Shown here: positions 51,241 to 59,729 of the stretch, in pieces | Position numbering within the stretch: position 1 is the first letter of the stretch | Layout of the letters: every line of letters starts with the position of its first letter | NCBI RefSeq assembly: GCF_009826975.1 | Contig: NZ_WUMO01000009.1 | Coordinates: forward strand, 62,001 to 126,000 | DNA length: 64,000 bases | From: Flavobacterium sp. HBTb2-11-1 | GTDB taxonomy: Bacteria; Bacteroidota; Bacteroidia; Flavobacteriales; Flavobacteriaceae | Direction: 5' to 3' | Notes under the pieces: generated by a model | What the model saw: only the letters and a program-made list of their open reading frames with translations | Database searches by the model: none | What the model was told of the DNA's origin: nothing | Program-made: the position numbers and the translations under genes

Positions 51241-53460
51241 ATGACAGAAATAGATATCGAAAAAGAAAACAAAGCTATTGCGCAGGAATACAAGGAATTA
51301 CTTCGAATAAGTTACCAAACTTTAACCCCAGCAGACAAAAAATTAATTAGAAAAGCATTTGATGTTGCCGTCGATGCGCACAAAGAGCAGAGACGTAAAT
51401 CGGGCGAAGCTTATATCTTTCATCCTATTGCAGTTGCAAAAATTGTTGCCTCAGAAATTGGTCTGGGAGCGACCTCTATCGCTGCGGCTTTACTTCACGA
51501 TGTTGTAGAAGATACGCCAATGACCGTTGAAGACATTGAGCGTTTGTTTAATCCTAAAGTGGCACAGCTGGTTGAAGGACTTACGAAAATCTCATTAGTT
51601 CAAAAAGATTTGAATGCCTCGATGCAGGCTGAGAATTTCAGAAAAATGATTCTGACGCTGAATGATGATGTTCGTGTAATTTTAATTAAACTTGCCGATC
51701 GTCTTCATAACATGCAAACCATGGATTCGATGGCGGAATACAAACAGACCAAAATCGCATCTGAAACTTTATACATTTATGCTCCTCTAGCCCATCGTTT
51801 GGGACTTTATAACATTAAAACCAAATTGGAGGATTTAGGATTAAAATATACTGAGCCTGCAGTCTATGATGACATTGTAAGCAAAATTCGCGAAACTAAA
51901 GAACAGCAGGACGCATACATCAAAGACATTTCGGAGGTTTTGAAGAAATCTTTAGACAACGAAGGCATAGATTATATTATCAAAGGCCGACCAAAATCGA
52001 TTTATTCTATTCGTCGAAAAATGCGTGCGCAAAACGTAACATTTGATGAAGTTTATGATAAGTTCGCACTTAGAATTGTGTACAAAGCCGATCCGCATGA
52101 AGAAAAATTCATAGCCTGGAAAATATATTCTATCGTAACAGACCATTATAGACCGAGTCCGAGCCGTTTGCGTGACTGGATTTCATCTCCAAAATCAACT
52201 GGTTATGAAGCCCTTCACATCACCGTTATGGGGCCAAAAGGACGTTGGGTTGAAGTTCAGGTGCGAAGCGAGCGTATGGACGAAATCGCCGAAAAAGGTT
52301 ACGCAGCTCATTACAAATATAAAAATGGAGCAACAGAAGAAAGCGGTTTGGACACATGGCTAAACTTACTACGTGAAGCTTTGGAAAACCCAGAAACCAA
52401 TGCAGTTGATTTTGTGGAAGATTTCAAAATGAATTTGTATTCTAAAGAAATCTTCGTATTTACTCCAAAAGGAGAAATTAAATCGTTGCCAAAAGGTGCC
52501 ACTTCTCTTGATTTTGCTTTCAGTATTCACTCTGAAATTGGAATTAAAACTCGCGGAACTCGTGTAAACGGACGTTTAGTTCCGTTGAATTATGAACTAA
52601 AAAGTGGTGATCAGGTCGAAGTAATTACTTCTCCAAACCAGAAACCAACGGTAAACTGGTTGGAATACGTAACAACTTCGAGAGCTAAAAATAAAATCAA
52701 AAACGTTCTGAACGAGAACACCAAAAAAATTGCAGAAGAAGGAAAAGAATTACTGGTTAGAAAATTAAAACACCTAAAAGTTACCTTTAACGAACAGGTT
52801 ACAAATGAGTTAGTAAATTTCTTTAAACTAAAAACCAGTTTGGATTTATTTTATAGAGTTGGAATTGGTGCTATTGAAAATCAGCAGTTAAAAGATTATG
52901 CCGCGCAGAAAAGCAATTCGTTTATCAATTTCTTCAAAAATAAAATTAAACGAAATAAAGATACTGCAGCCGAAGATATTCACAAACCAGTTATCAGCAG
53001 CAATTACGACATGCTGGTTTTTGGAACTGAACATGACAAATTAGATTATAAACTTTCGCAATGCTGTAACCCTATTCCTGGTGATGATGTTTTTGGTTTT
53101 GTGACTATAAATGAAGGAATAAAAGTGCATAAAAAAGACTGTCCGAATGCAATCGGAATGCAGTCTAACTATGCTTACAGAATCATGAGTGCCAAATGGA
53201 TTGATTCTTCACAAGAGGAATTTAAAGCCATTATCAATATTACAGGAATGGATGTTTTAGGACTTACCAACCAACTTACACGAGTAATTTCGAATAATAT
53301 GAGCGTTAATATTCAAAGTATTTCCTTGAGTACAGACGCAGGAATTTTCCACGGTCAGATTGCGGTAATTGTAAAAAACAATACCATTTTAAAGAAAATG
53401 ATCAATGCCATTAAGAAAATTGACGGGGTAGATAAAGTTACTAGAGAGTATAGAACCTAA
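51241..53460 (+). CDS. Bifunctional (p)ppGpp synthetase/hydrolase, RelA/SpoT family
   Basis: 739 residues from MTEIDIEKENKAIAQEY. Domains in order: HD hydrolase (about 45-190) with HPIAVAKIVASEIGL, ALLHDVVEDTPM (the HD and ED residues needed for hydrolysis) and KLADRLHNMQTM; the synthetase domain (about 225-345) with KGRPKSIYSIRRKM, RLRDWISSPKSTGYEALHITV; the TGS domain (about 395-455) with VFTPKGEIKSLPKGATSLDFAFSIHSE; a helical region; a conserved-cysteine/zinc-finger-like segment (QCCNPIPGDDVFGF, KKDCPN); and a C-terminal ACT domain. Both active sites look complete, so it is a Rel-type enzyme that makes and degrades the stringent-response alarmone. It binds ribosomes. Confidence 0.95.
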   Translation: MTEIDIEKENKAIAQEYKELLRISYQTLTPADKKLIRKAFDVAVDAHKEQRRKSGEAYIFHPIAVAKIVASEIGLGATSIAAALLHDVVEDTPMTVEDIERLFNPKVAQLVEGLTKISLVQKDLNASMQAENFRKMILTLNDDVRVILIKLADRLHNMQTMDSMAEYKQTKIASETLYIYAPLAHRLGLYNIKTKLEDLGLKYTEPAVYDDIVSKIRETKEQQDAYIKDISEVLKKSLDNEGIDYIIKGRPKSIYSIRRKMRAQNVTFDEVYDKFALRIVYKADPHEEKFIAWKIYSIVTDHYRPSPSRLRDWISSPKSTGYEALHITVMGPKGRWVEVQVRSERMDEIAEKGYAAHYKYKNGATEESGLDTWLNLLREALENPETNAVDFVEDFKMNLYSKEIFVFTPKGEIKSLPKGATSLDFAFSIHSEIGIKTRGTRVNGRLVPLNYELKSGDQVEVITSPNQKPTVNWLEYVTTSRAKNKIKNVLNENTKKIAEEGKELLVRKLKHLKVTFNEQVTNELVNFFKLKTSLDLFYRVGIGAIENQQLKDYAAQKSNSFINFFKNKIKRNKDTAAEDIHKPVISSNYDMLVFGTEHDKLDYKLSQCCNPIPGDDVFGFVTINEGIKVHKKDCPNAIGMQSNYAYRIMSAKWIDSSQEEFKAIINITGMDVLGLTNQLTRVISNNMSVNIQSISLSTDAGIFHGQIAVIVKNNTILKKMINAIKKIDGVDKVTREYRT

Positions 53461-53534
53461 CTTTTTAGGGAAACTATAAGAATTTTGTAACGAAACTTTA
53501 AACCCGAAACTTTTATTCATTAAAAATAAAAAAT

Positions 53535-53542
53535 TATCTTTG
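53535..53542 (+). promoter_or_regulatory. -7 promoter box of the Fur-family gene
   Basis: TATCTTTG is a perfect TAnnTTTG box, ending just six bases before the ATG at 53549. With the usual distance to the start site, the transcript would have almost no leader. Confidence 0.6.
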
Positions 53543-53548
53543 CCGGAT

Positions 53549-54013
53549 ATGACACTTATTTCAACTGACAACACTAAGAATCAAGAAATTGTAAAAAATG
53601 TTTTTACACTATATCTTGAACAAAAAGGGCATCGCAAAACTCCTGAGCGTTATGCTATACTTCAGGAAATTTACGATAGCGAAGAGCATTTTGATATTGA
53701 AAACCTCTATATCAAAATGAAAAACAAAAACTATCGTGTGAGTAGAGCTACTTTATACAACACGATTGAGTTATTGTTGGACTGCGCTTTGGTTAGAAAA
53801 CATCAATTTGGACAAAATCAGGCTTACTACGAAAAATCATATTTTGATAAACAGCATGATCACATCATTATGACAGATTCGGGAGAAGTAATTGAATTTT
53901 GCGATCCAAGAATTCAAACCATCAAAAAGACTATTGAAGAAATTTTTGATATTGAAATCACTAATCATTCGCTTTATTTCTACGGAAACAAAAAGCAAAA
54001 TTCAAATTCATAG
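53549..54013 (+). CDS. Fur family transcriptional regulator
   Basis: 154 residues from the ATG; an upstream TTG in frame lies within the promoter and is rejected. The winged-helix DNA-binding domain (about 15-85) has HRKTPERYAILQEIYDSEEHFDIENLYIKM and SRATLYNTIELLLDCALV. The dimer and metal domain keeps the His-rich QHDHIIMTD and the EFCDPRI region. Where most Fur proteins have CxxC for structural zinc (HDH-x-x-C-x-x-C-G), this has Met and Ser (IIMTDSGEVIEF). That feature and the close promoter are noted separately. Iron- or zinc-responsive repression is inferred by family; targets not seen. It lies between Rel and PurA. Confidence 0.92.
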   Translation: MTLISTDNTKNQEIVKNVFTLYLEQKGHRKTPERYAILQEIYDSEEHFDIENLYIKMKNKNYRVSRATLYNTIELLLDCALVRKHQFGQNQAYYEKSYFDKQHDHIIMTDSGEVIEFCDPRIQTIKKTIEEIFDIEITNHSLYFYGNKKQNSNS

Positions 54014-54033
54014 TCTATTCAACTAGACTTTTT
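54012..54033 (+). terminator. Terminator overlapping the stop of the Fur-family gene
   Basis: AGTCTA and TAGACT pair around TTCAAC and run into a T tract. The left arm includes part of the stop codon. Confidence 0.7.
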
Positions 54034-54077
54034 CAAAAAAAAAAATAAAAAAAAGAAAATTAACTACATAATCAGTA

Positions 54078-54095
54078 GGACAACTTTGATTGTCC
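54078..54095 (+). promoter_or_regulatory. Small hairpin upstream of purA
   Basis: GGACAA and TTGTCC flank CTTTGA about 20 bases before the purA ATG. CAACTTTG inside is close to the TAnnTTTG promoter box. It may be the promoter or a leader hairpin. Confidence 0.35.
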
Positions 54096-54114
54096 CAACG
54101 CAAATTAAAACAGA

Positions 54115-55386
54115 ATGACCGTAGATTTATTACTAGGATTACAATGGGGAGATGAAGGTAAAGGAAAAATTGTAGACGTACTTACCTCAAATTATGATAT
54201 TATTGCACGTTTTCAAGGAGGACCAAATGCAGGACATACATTAGAATTTGACGGAATTAAACACGTACTTAGAACAATCCCTTCTGGAATTTTTCATAAA
54301 AACTCAGTAAATGTTATCGGAAATGGTGTTGTAATTGATCCTGTAGTTTTTCAAAAAGAAATTGAAGGTTTAGAGAAATTCAACCTTGATATCAAAAGCA
54401 AATTAATCATTTCGAGAAAAGCACATTTAATTTTACCAACTCACCGTTTATTAGATGCTGCTTCTGAAGCTTCTAAAGGTAAAGCTAAAATTGGTTCTAC
54501 TCTTAAAGGAATTGGGCCAACTTACATGGACAAAACGGGTAGAAATGGTTTACGTGTTGGAGATATTGAATTAGAGGATTTTAAAGAGCGTTACAGAGCT
54601 TTAGCTGACAAACACGAAGCTATGATTGCTTTTTATGACGTTAACATTCAATACAACTTAGCTGAATTAGAAAAAGAATTCTTTGAAGCTGTCGAAGAAT
54701 TAAAAAAATTAGATTTCATTGATAGTGAAGAATACATGCACCAAGCTCAAAAAGCTGGAAAATCTATTCTTTGCGAAGGAGCTCAAGGATCTTTATTAGA
54801 TGTTGATTTCGGAACTTATCCTTTCGTAACTTCATCAAACACTACTGCTGCTGGAGCTTGTACAGGTCTAGGAATTGCTCCTAACAAAATCAAAGAGGTT
54901 TACGGAATTTTCAAGGCTTACGTTACACGTGTTGGTAGCGGACCTTTCCCAACTGAACTTTTTGACGAAGTTGGCGCTACAATGGCAAAAGTAGGTAACG
55001 AATTTGGTTCTGTAACAGGAAGACAAAGACGTTGCGGATGGTTAGATCTTGTTGCTTTAAAATATGCAGTTCAAGTTAACGGAGTTACTCAGTTAATGAT
55101 GATGAAAGGTGACGTTCTTTCTGGTTTCGAAACTTTGAAAGTTTGCACAGAGTACAACTACAAAGGACAAAACATTTCTCACTTCCCTTATAACATTGAA
55201 CCAGAAAACGTTACTCCAATTTACAAAGAGTTTAAAGGATGGAAGCAAGATTTAACAGGATTGACAACTTACGATCAATTGCCAATTGAGCTAAAAGAAT
55301 ATATTGAGTTTATTGAAAAAGAAATCGAAGTGCCAATCAAAATCGTATCGGTTGGACCAGATAGAAAACAAACAATAACAAAATAA
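54115..55386 (+). CDS. purA: Adenylosuccinate synthase
   Basis: This 423-residue enzyme joins IMP and aspartate using GTP in the first committed step from IMP to AMP. Visible signatures are QWGDEGKGKIVDVL (GTP-binding and catalytic Asp), GGPNAGHTLE with the catalytic His, IGSTLKGIGPTYMDKTGRNGLR, ILCEGAQGSLLDVDFGTYPFVTSSNTTAAGACTGL, TRVGSGPFPTEL, and SVTGRQRRCGWLDLVAL. Length is standard. Its terminator reaches almost into the NudK gene. guaB, for the branch to GMP, is 6 kb downstream on the other strand. Confidence 0.97.
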   Translation: MTVDLLLGLQWGDEGKGKIVDVLTSNYDIIARFQGGPNAGHTLEFDGIKHVLRTIPSGIFHKNSVNVIGNGVVIDPVVFQKEIEGLEKFNLDIKSKLIISRKAHLILPTHRLLDAASEASKGKAKIGSTLKGIGPTYMDKTGRNGLRVGDIELEDFKERYRALADKHEAMIAFYDVNIQYNLAELEKEFFEAVEELKKLDFIDSEEYMHQAQKAGKSILCEGAQGSLLDVDFGTYPFVTSSNTTAAGACTGLGIAPNKIKEVYGIFKAYVTRVGSGPFPTELFDEVGATMAKVGNEFGSVTGRQRRCGWLDLVALKYAVQVNGVTQLMMMKGDVLSGFETLKVCTEYNYKGQNISHFPYNIEPENVTPIYKEFKGWKQDLTGLTTYDQLPIELKEYIEFIEKEIEVPIKIVSVGPDRKQTITK

Positions 55387-55393
55387 TACATTT

Positions 55394-55424
55394 AAACGCT
55401 CTGATTATCAGAGCGTTTTTTTTT
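55394..55424 (+). terminator. Strong terminator of purA
   Basis: A perfect 11-base stem (AAACGCTCTGA with TCAGAGCGTTT) with a 3-base loop is followed by an unbroken T tract ending 13 bases before the next ATG. Confidence 0.92.
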
Positions 55425-55437
55425 GACTATTACCGAC

Positions 55438-56022
55438 ATGAGAAAAAATCCAGAAATTGAGATCACAGAAACCAAATTGTTATCCGACAATTGGTATATA
55501 TTAAACAAAGTTACTTTTAACTATAAAAAAGAAAATGAAAAAGTAGAATCACATATTCGTGAAGTTTATGACCGCGGAAATGGTGCTGGAATTTTACTAT
55601 ATAATTCAGCAAAAAAGACAGTTATTCTAACGCGTCAGTTTCGTTTGCCAACTTATCTTAACGGAAATAAAACGGGAATGATGATTGAAGTTTGCGCCGG
55701 TCTTTTGGACAAAGACAATGCAGAACAAGCTATAATTCGTGAGACAGAAGAAGAAACAGGCTATCGATTAAAAAAAGTTCAAAAAGTTATTGAAACGTAT
55801 ATGTCACCAGGTTCCGTAACAGAGATTTTGTATTTATTTGTTGGCGAATATGACGAAAGCATGAAAGTAAGTTCTGGTGGTGGACTTGACGCAGAACAAG
55901 AAAACATCGAAGTTTTAGAATATACTTTTGATGAAGCTTACGCTATGATTGAATCTGGAGAAATTACTGATGCTAAAACTATTATGCTTTTGCAGCATGC
56001 AAAAATTAAAGGCTTGATTTAA
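55438..56022 (+). CDS. nudK: GDP-mannose pyrophosphatase NudK-like Nudix hydrolase
   Basis: 194 residues from MRKNPEIEITETKLLSDNWY; a TTG five codons earlier lies in the T tract of the purA terminator and is rejected. The Nudix region is GLLDKDNAEQAIIRETEEETGY, in which the REx-EE-x-G residues for Mg are present. The preceding REVYDRGNGAGILLY and TVILTRQFRLPTYLNGN also match NudK, which hydrolyses GDP-mannose and related nucleotide sugars. The gene has little room for its own promoter downstream of the terminator, so its promoter may overlap it or depend on read-through. A secreted peptidase gene follows by 39 bases. Confidence 0.9.
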   Translation: MRKNPEIEITETKLLSDNWYILNKVTFNYKKENEKVESHIREVYDRGNGAGILLYNSAKKTVILTRQFRLPTYLNGNKTGMMIEVCAGLLDKDNAEQAIIRETEEETGYRLKKVQKVIETYMSPGSVTEILYLFVGEYDESMKVSSGGGLDAEQENIEVLEYTFDEAYAMIESGEITDAKTIMLLQHAKIKGLI

Positions 56023-56061
56023 AAGTTTTTTGAGTATTTTAGATGAATCAAAAAATCTAAA

Positions 56062-57552
56062 ATGCTCAAATTCAAAATAGCTCTGGTTTTCTTTTTGCCG
56101 CTTTTTGTTTTTTCTCAAAACGAAAAATGGCCAGCAGAAAAACTCAAGCAAGATTTAACCATTTTTAAAGAAATAAGAGAAAAAGCCAATTCTGGACTTT
56201 ATAAATACAGAACAAAACAGCAGATTGACAGTATTTATTCTTGGGCTTTTTCGCAAATCAATACGCCCAAAAGCCTTATAGAATTTTATAAAATAGTTTT
56301 GCAGATTACCGATTTTGAAGGAAGTCTGCATAACGACACTACACTTCCTGAAGATTTTGAAAAGAAATATTCATCGGGAAATGTTTTCTTTCCTTTTCCT
56401 GTAAAACTTATTAATAGTCGGCTGATCCTTAATTTTGAAAATACTCAAATTCCGCTGGGATCTCAAATTTGTAGCATTAACGGAATCAAAACTTCAAAAC
56501 TGCTTTCATCTTTCTACAAATACTACACCACCGACGGTTATAACATCACAGGGAAATCAATTGGAATTGGGAGTTCTTTTGCCAAATATTTTGAAATGGA
56601 ATATGGTCCGCAAAAGAGATTTATAGTAGAATATTCGCTTCCAAATCAAACCAAAAGATTAAAAAAAACAGTTTCAGCTGTTTCAAACGAAATTCGAAAA
56701 GAGAATTTCAAAAATCGCCATTCACTTCCCATTGATAGTTTACAATACAACCGTGCAAAGGATAAATATTCTTTTAAAATTATCTCCAATAATACAGCTT
56801 TACTTTCTGTCCATACTTTTGTAATTGGCCGAAACGCAAAACATAAAGAACATTTGGCTTATAAAAAATACCTAGACAGTTGTTTTAATTATCTTTCAAA
56901 AAACAATCAGATAAAGAATTTAATTGTTGATGTAAGAAATAATGGCGGTGGAACTGATCCTAACGACATTGTTACCTTTTCTTATTTAGCAGAAAAACCG
57001 TTTCGTGAAAATGCATCTGCTTATGTCAATTTTCAAGAAGTTCCTTTTTCTGAATATTTAGTTTATGAAGAAACTGAACCGCAGAAAAAACAGGAAGAAA
57101 AAAAGGATTTTGAAGATGAATTGAAAGAAGAATTTCCAAAGTCGGAAAACGGGAAATACATTCAAGACGAAAAATTCAACCCATTATTACAGGCTGATAA
57201 AAACAGTTTTAAAGGTCAGATTTATTTATTAATAAGTCCAAGAATTGCTTCTGCAGGCTCCTTATTTGCTTCTTTGGTTGCAGGAAACACAAATGCAATT
57301 GTTGTTGGCGAAGAAACTATGGGCGGTTATTTCGGTCATAATGGCCACACTCCTATTGAATACGAATTGCCCAATACCAAAATTAAAACACAATTTTCGA
57401 TTGTAAATCTAGAACAAGATGTTCCTAAAAAGCCCAATCAGATTTTTGGAAGGGGCATAATTCCAGATTATGAAGTGAAGCAGACTTTTGAAGATTTTAT
57501 GAAAAACAGAGATACGCAATTGGAATATACTTTGAAATTGATTGAGGAATAA
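56062..57552 (+). CDS. S41 family peptidase, secreted
   Basis: This 496-residue protein has a signal peptide (LKFKIALVFFLPLFVFS, then QN). A helical N-terminal region is followed by a possible degenerate PDZ (IPLGSQICSINGIKTSKLLSSF). The peptidase core contains NLIVDVRNNGGGTDPNDIVTF and RIASAGSLFASLVAGNTNAIVVGEETMGGYFGHNG, with the catalytic Ser in the SAGS stretch (Ser397/Ser400). A charged insertion (EPQKKQEEKKDFEDELKEEFP) is near 335. Tail-specific peptidases of this family usually cleave proteins near the C-terminus in the periplasm. Substrate unknown. Confidence 0.88.
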   Translation: MLKFKIALVFFLPLFVFSQNEKWPAEKLKQDLTIFKEIREKANSGLYKYRTKQQIDSIYSWAFSQINTPKSLIEFYKIVLQITDFEGSLHNDTTLPEDFEKKYSSGNVFFPFPVKLINSRLILNFENTQIPLGSQICSINGIKTSKLLSSFYKYYTTDGYNITGKSIGIGSSFAKYFEMEYGPQKRFIVEYSLPNQTKRLKKTVSAVSNEIRKENFKNRHSLPIDSLQYNRAKDKYSFKIISNNTALLSVHTFVIGRNAKHKEHLAYKKYLDSCFNYLSKNNQIKNLIVDVRNNGGGTDPNDIVTFSYLAEKPFRENASAYVNFQEVPFSEYLVYEETEPQKKQEEKKDFEDELKEEFPKSENGKYIQDEKFNPLLQADKNSFKGQIYLLISPRIASAGSLFASLVAGNTNAIVVGEETMGGYFGHNGHTPIEYELPNTKIKTQFSIVNLEQDVPKKPNQIFGRGIIPDYEVKQTFEDFMKNRDTQLEYTLKLIEE

Positions 57553-57800
57553 ATTGAATATTTTTGGAAATTTTCTTCATCAGAACACAATTTAAAATTC
57601 CTGAATACTCAAACAAAATTCTGATTATAAATCACTTAACTTTTTAATTTTTCTAAAAACAAAGCTATATTACCAACACTTCAGAAGAAAAATGAGCTAT
57701 TTGAAATTTCTAAATGAAAATCCCGAAACCAATTCAAAAAATTATGTAACCCTTTTCAGCTATCAGATGTATAACTTTATATTCATAAAAATACCAACCT

Positions 57801-58685
57801 ATGAAAAAGTTATATTACACAGCAAACGCCCTACTGATTTTAATGTTAGTCTTATTAGGTTCTTGCAAAAAAACCGATACTATAACATTGACTGAAAATA
57901 AAAAAGAAAAAAAGAAAGTAATTGAATATAAAAAGCCAGAAACAGTTTCTTATCAAATCACAAATACAAAAGAATGGCTGAAACTAAATGAAGCTGACAG
58001 TTCTAAAATGGATATTGTTTACGCTTTAAACAGAACAGATAAAACCAATTTTAAAAAACTGGATTCTGTTGTAATTCCAGCAGATTTTAGCGGAGATTTG
58101 GTTTATTATCTTCCATTTCCATTACACGTTTCTGCATTAGAAGAAGTTTCAAAAATTATCCTTTTTTCTTATCCGATGCAGACCTTTGCCGCTTACGAAA
58201 ATGGTGAACTGGTGCGTACGGGTCCAACCAATATGGGAAGAAAAAAAGATCCTACTCCTACCGGATTATTTTTCACCAATTGGAAAGCAGAAAAAACAAC
58301 CAGTACATTTAACGATGAGTGGGAACTAAAATGGAACTTTAATATTGAAAATAAACTAGGAGTTGGCTTTCATCAATACGATTTGCCAGGATATCCAGCT
58401 TCTCATTCTTGTTTGAGATTATTAGAAAAAGATGCCAAATATCTTTACACTTTTGCTGACGAATGGATTCTAAAAGACAAAGAAAATGTAAAAGTAAAAG
58501 GAACTCCTGTTGTAGTTTTTGGAAGTTATGATTTTGACGGACCAAAACCTTGGCTAAAATTAGCATCAGATCCTGAAGCTCTAAATATTCCAGAATCTGA
58601 AATTGAAAATCAGGTAAAACCGTTTTTAAAAGAGATTTTAGAAAATCAAAATCTACGAGAAGCCGAGCCTACAAAAACAATATAA
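57801..58685 (+). CDS. L,D-transpeptidase, YkuD domain lipoprotein
   Basis: This 294-residue lipoprotein has a signal peptide with lipobox LLGSC (Cys22). A Lys-rich linker leads to a catalytic YkuD domain (about 115-235). Its core is TGPTNMGRKKDPTPTGLF, GVGFHQYDLPGYPASHSCLRLLEKDAK with His191 and nucleophile Cys204 in SHSCLRL. Such enzymes form 3-3 cross-links in peptidoglycan or attach proteins to it. It follows the S41 peptidase by about 250 bases that hold no other gene, and ends at a strong terminator. Confidence 0.92.
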   Translation: MKKLYYTANALLILMLVLLGSCKKTDTITLTENKKEKKKVIEYKKPETVSYQITNTKEWLKLNEADSSKMDIVYALNRTDKTNFKKLDSVVIPADFSGDLVYYLPFPLHVSALEEVSKIILFSYPMQTFAAYENGELVRTGPTNMGRKKDPTPTGLFFTNWKAEKTTSTFNDEWELKWNFNIENKLGVGFHQYDLPGYPASHSCLRLLEKDAKYLYTFADEWILKDKENVKVKGTPVVVFGSYDFDGPKPWLKLASDPEALNIPESEIENQVKPFLKEILENQNLREAEPTKTI

Positions 58686-58700
58686 ATATACTCTCGATAT

Positions 58701-58745
58701 AAAAATCAGCTGAAATGATATACTTTATTTCAGCTGATTTTTTTT
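58701..58745 (+). terminator. Terminator of the L,D-transpeptidase gene
   Basis: A perfect 16-base stem (AAAAATCAGCTGAAAT with ATTTCAGCTGATTTTT) with a 10-base loop runs into T residues, 16 bases after the stop. Confidence 0.92.
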
Positions 58746-58792
58746 ATGTTTATTGAATATTTGGCTAAAGCTCAACACTTAACTATTATAAA

Positions 58793-58812
58793 CCTCCAGC
58801 TCAAGCTGGAGG
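58793..58812. repeat. REP-like palindrome CCTCCAGCTCAAGCTGGAGG
   Basis: Two perfect nine-base arms (CCTCCAGCT and AGCTGGAGG) separated by CA. G+C content is well above the surroundings, as for REPs. Similar G+C-rich palindromes form the array at 23701. Confidence 0.8.
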
Positions 58813-58935
58813 CAATTTATAAAGTTCAAACCTCCGAACTTTGAACCTTTGCCTCTTTGCTCCTTTGCACCTAAAAAAAGAAAAAAACTTAGAATCTCAG
58901 AAGCTTAGAATCTTAGCAACTTAAAAAAATAATCC

Positions 58936-58959
58936 ATAAATAAGCGATCGTTCATTTAT
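58936..58959. promoter_or_regulatory. Palindromic operator candidate for the TetR regulator
   Basis: A 24-base imperfect palindrome, ATAAAT-AAG-CGATCG-TTC-ATTTAT, is centred about 46 bases before the tetR-family ATG and just upstream of its promoter box. Two of twelve half-site positions mismatch. TetR-family repressors typically bind such sites over their own promoter. Confidence 0.6.
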
Positions 58960-58965
58960 TATTTA

Positions 58966-58973
58966 TATCTTTG
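58966..58973 (+). promoter_or_regulatory. -7 promoter box of the TetR-family gene
   Basis: TATCTTTG is a perfect match to TAnnTTTG, 21 bases before the ATG. Confidence 0.6.
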
Positions 58974-58993
58974 TGCCATAATTAATTAGAATT

Positions 58994-59584
58994 ATGAGAA
59001 CAAGAGATATTAATAAAGAAGAAATTGTAAAACAAAAAGCAATAGAAATGATCGTTAACCAAGGCATAGAAGGCTTTGGAATGAACCGTTTGGCAAAAGA
59101 ATGCGGAATATCTGTTGCTACACTTTATATTTATTATTCAGACAAGGAAGATTTGATTCGCAAAATTGGAATCGAAATTGGCCAAAATTTCTTTGAAAAG
59201 ATGTTTGATGGCTTCTCTACAAATATGTCTTTCAGAGACGGATTACGAAATCAATGGGAAAATCGTATTTATTTCAACCAAAATTTTACGCTACAGGCTA
59301 ACTGTTTTGAACTGTTAAGGCATTCTACATATGGTGATGCAATCATACAAGAAGTGACGGGAGAATACAAACAAATGATGACTGAATTTATGCTGTCGGC
59401 AATTGAGAGAAAAGAACTTATCTCTGTTCCTTATGAAGTCTTTTGGAGCATTGCTTACGGTTCGCTTTATTCTCTTCTAGAATTTCACAGAGACGGAAAA
59501 TCAATGTCTGGAAAATCTTTTGTTCTTAAAGAAGAAATTAAAAATGAAGCTTTTAATCTGGTTTTAAAAGCGCTGACTCCATAA
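58994..59584 (+). CDS. TetR/AcrR family transcriptional regulator
   Basis: This 196-residue regulator has the N-terminal helix-turn-helix: EEIVKQKAIEMIVNQGIEGFGMNRLAKECGISVATLYIYYSDKEDLIRKIG (recognition helix VATLYIYY). The remaining helical region binds an effector; helices from about 60 to 195 (NCFELLRHSTYGDAIIQEV) show no similarity to a known ligand group. Its gene is 145 bases upstream of a TetX-like monooxygenase on the same strand, and probably controls it. The palindrome over the promoter is the likely binding site. Confidence 0.93.
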   Translation: MRTRDINKEEIVKQKAIEMIVNQGIEGFGMNRLAKECGISVATLYIYYSDKEDLIRKIGIEIGQNFFEKMFDGFSTNMSFRDGLRNQWENRIYFNQNFTLQANCFELLRHSTYGDAIIQEVTGEYKQMMTEFMLSAIERKELISVPYEVFWSIAYGSLYSLLEFHRDGKSMSGKSFVLKEEIKNEAFNLVLKALTP

Positions 59585-59729
59585 GTAAATCTCAAATTCC
59601 AAATTCCAAATTCCAATCTTGGAACCAAAAGGCAAACTCCAAAAACTAAATTCCAAAAACTAAATTCTCAATACTTTATCACTCTGTGCAAAGTGACAAA
59701 GCAATTACAATAATATTAATTTAAATAAA
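59585..59729 (+). repeat. AATTCCAA repeats between tetR-family and tetX-like genes
   Basis: Three AAATTCCAAATTCC units are followed by AACTCCAAAAACTAAATTCC units. They fill most of the 145-base gap and resemble those at 19441 and 62523. Confidence 0.7.

Larger units (their letters stand above)
58686..58993. other. Intergenic region with terminator, REP palindrome and regulator promoter
   Basis: 308 bases without a gene. In order: a strong terminator, a REP-like palindrome, runs of AACCTTTGCC/CTTAGAATCTCAGAAG repeat units (about 58820-58925), and the TetR palindrome and promoter box. Confidence 0.75.

Noticed and set aside
54078..54095. Purine riboswitch before purA
   Set aside because: Only a six-base-pair hairpin is present; none of the conserved purine-aptamer loops or junctions can be seen.
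57692..57895. Open frame of 67 codons overlapping the L,D-transpeptidase start
   Set aside because: It overlaps the lipoprotein signal peptide in another frame, has no family features and no promoter; the lipoprotein with its lipobox is the real gene.
58736..58993. tRNA or small RNA gene in the gap before the TetR gene
   Set aside because: No cloverleaf or T-loop consensus is visible; the region is explained by a terminator, a REP palindrome and dispersed repeats.
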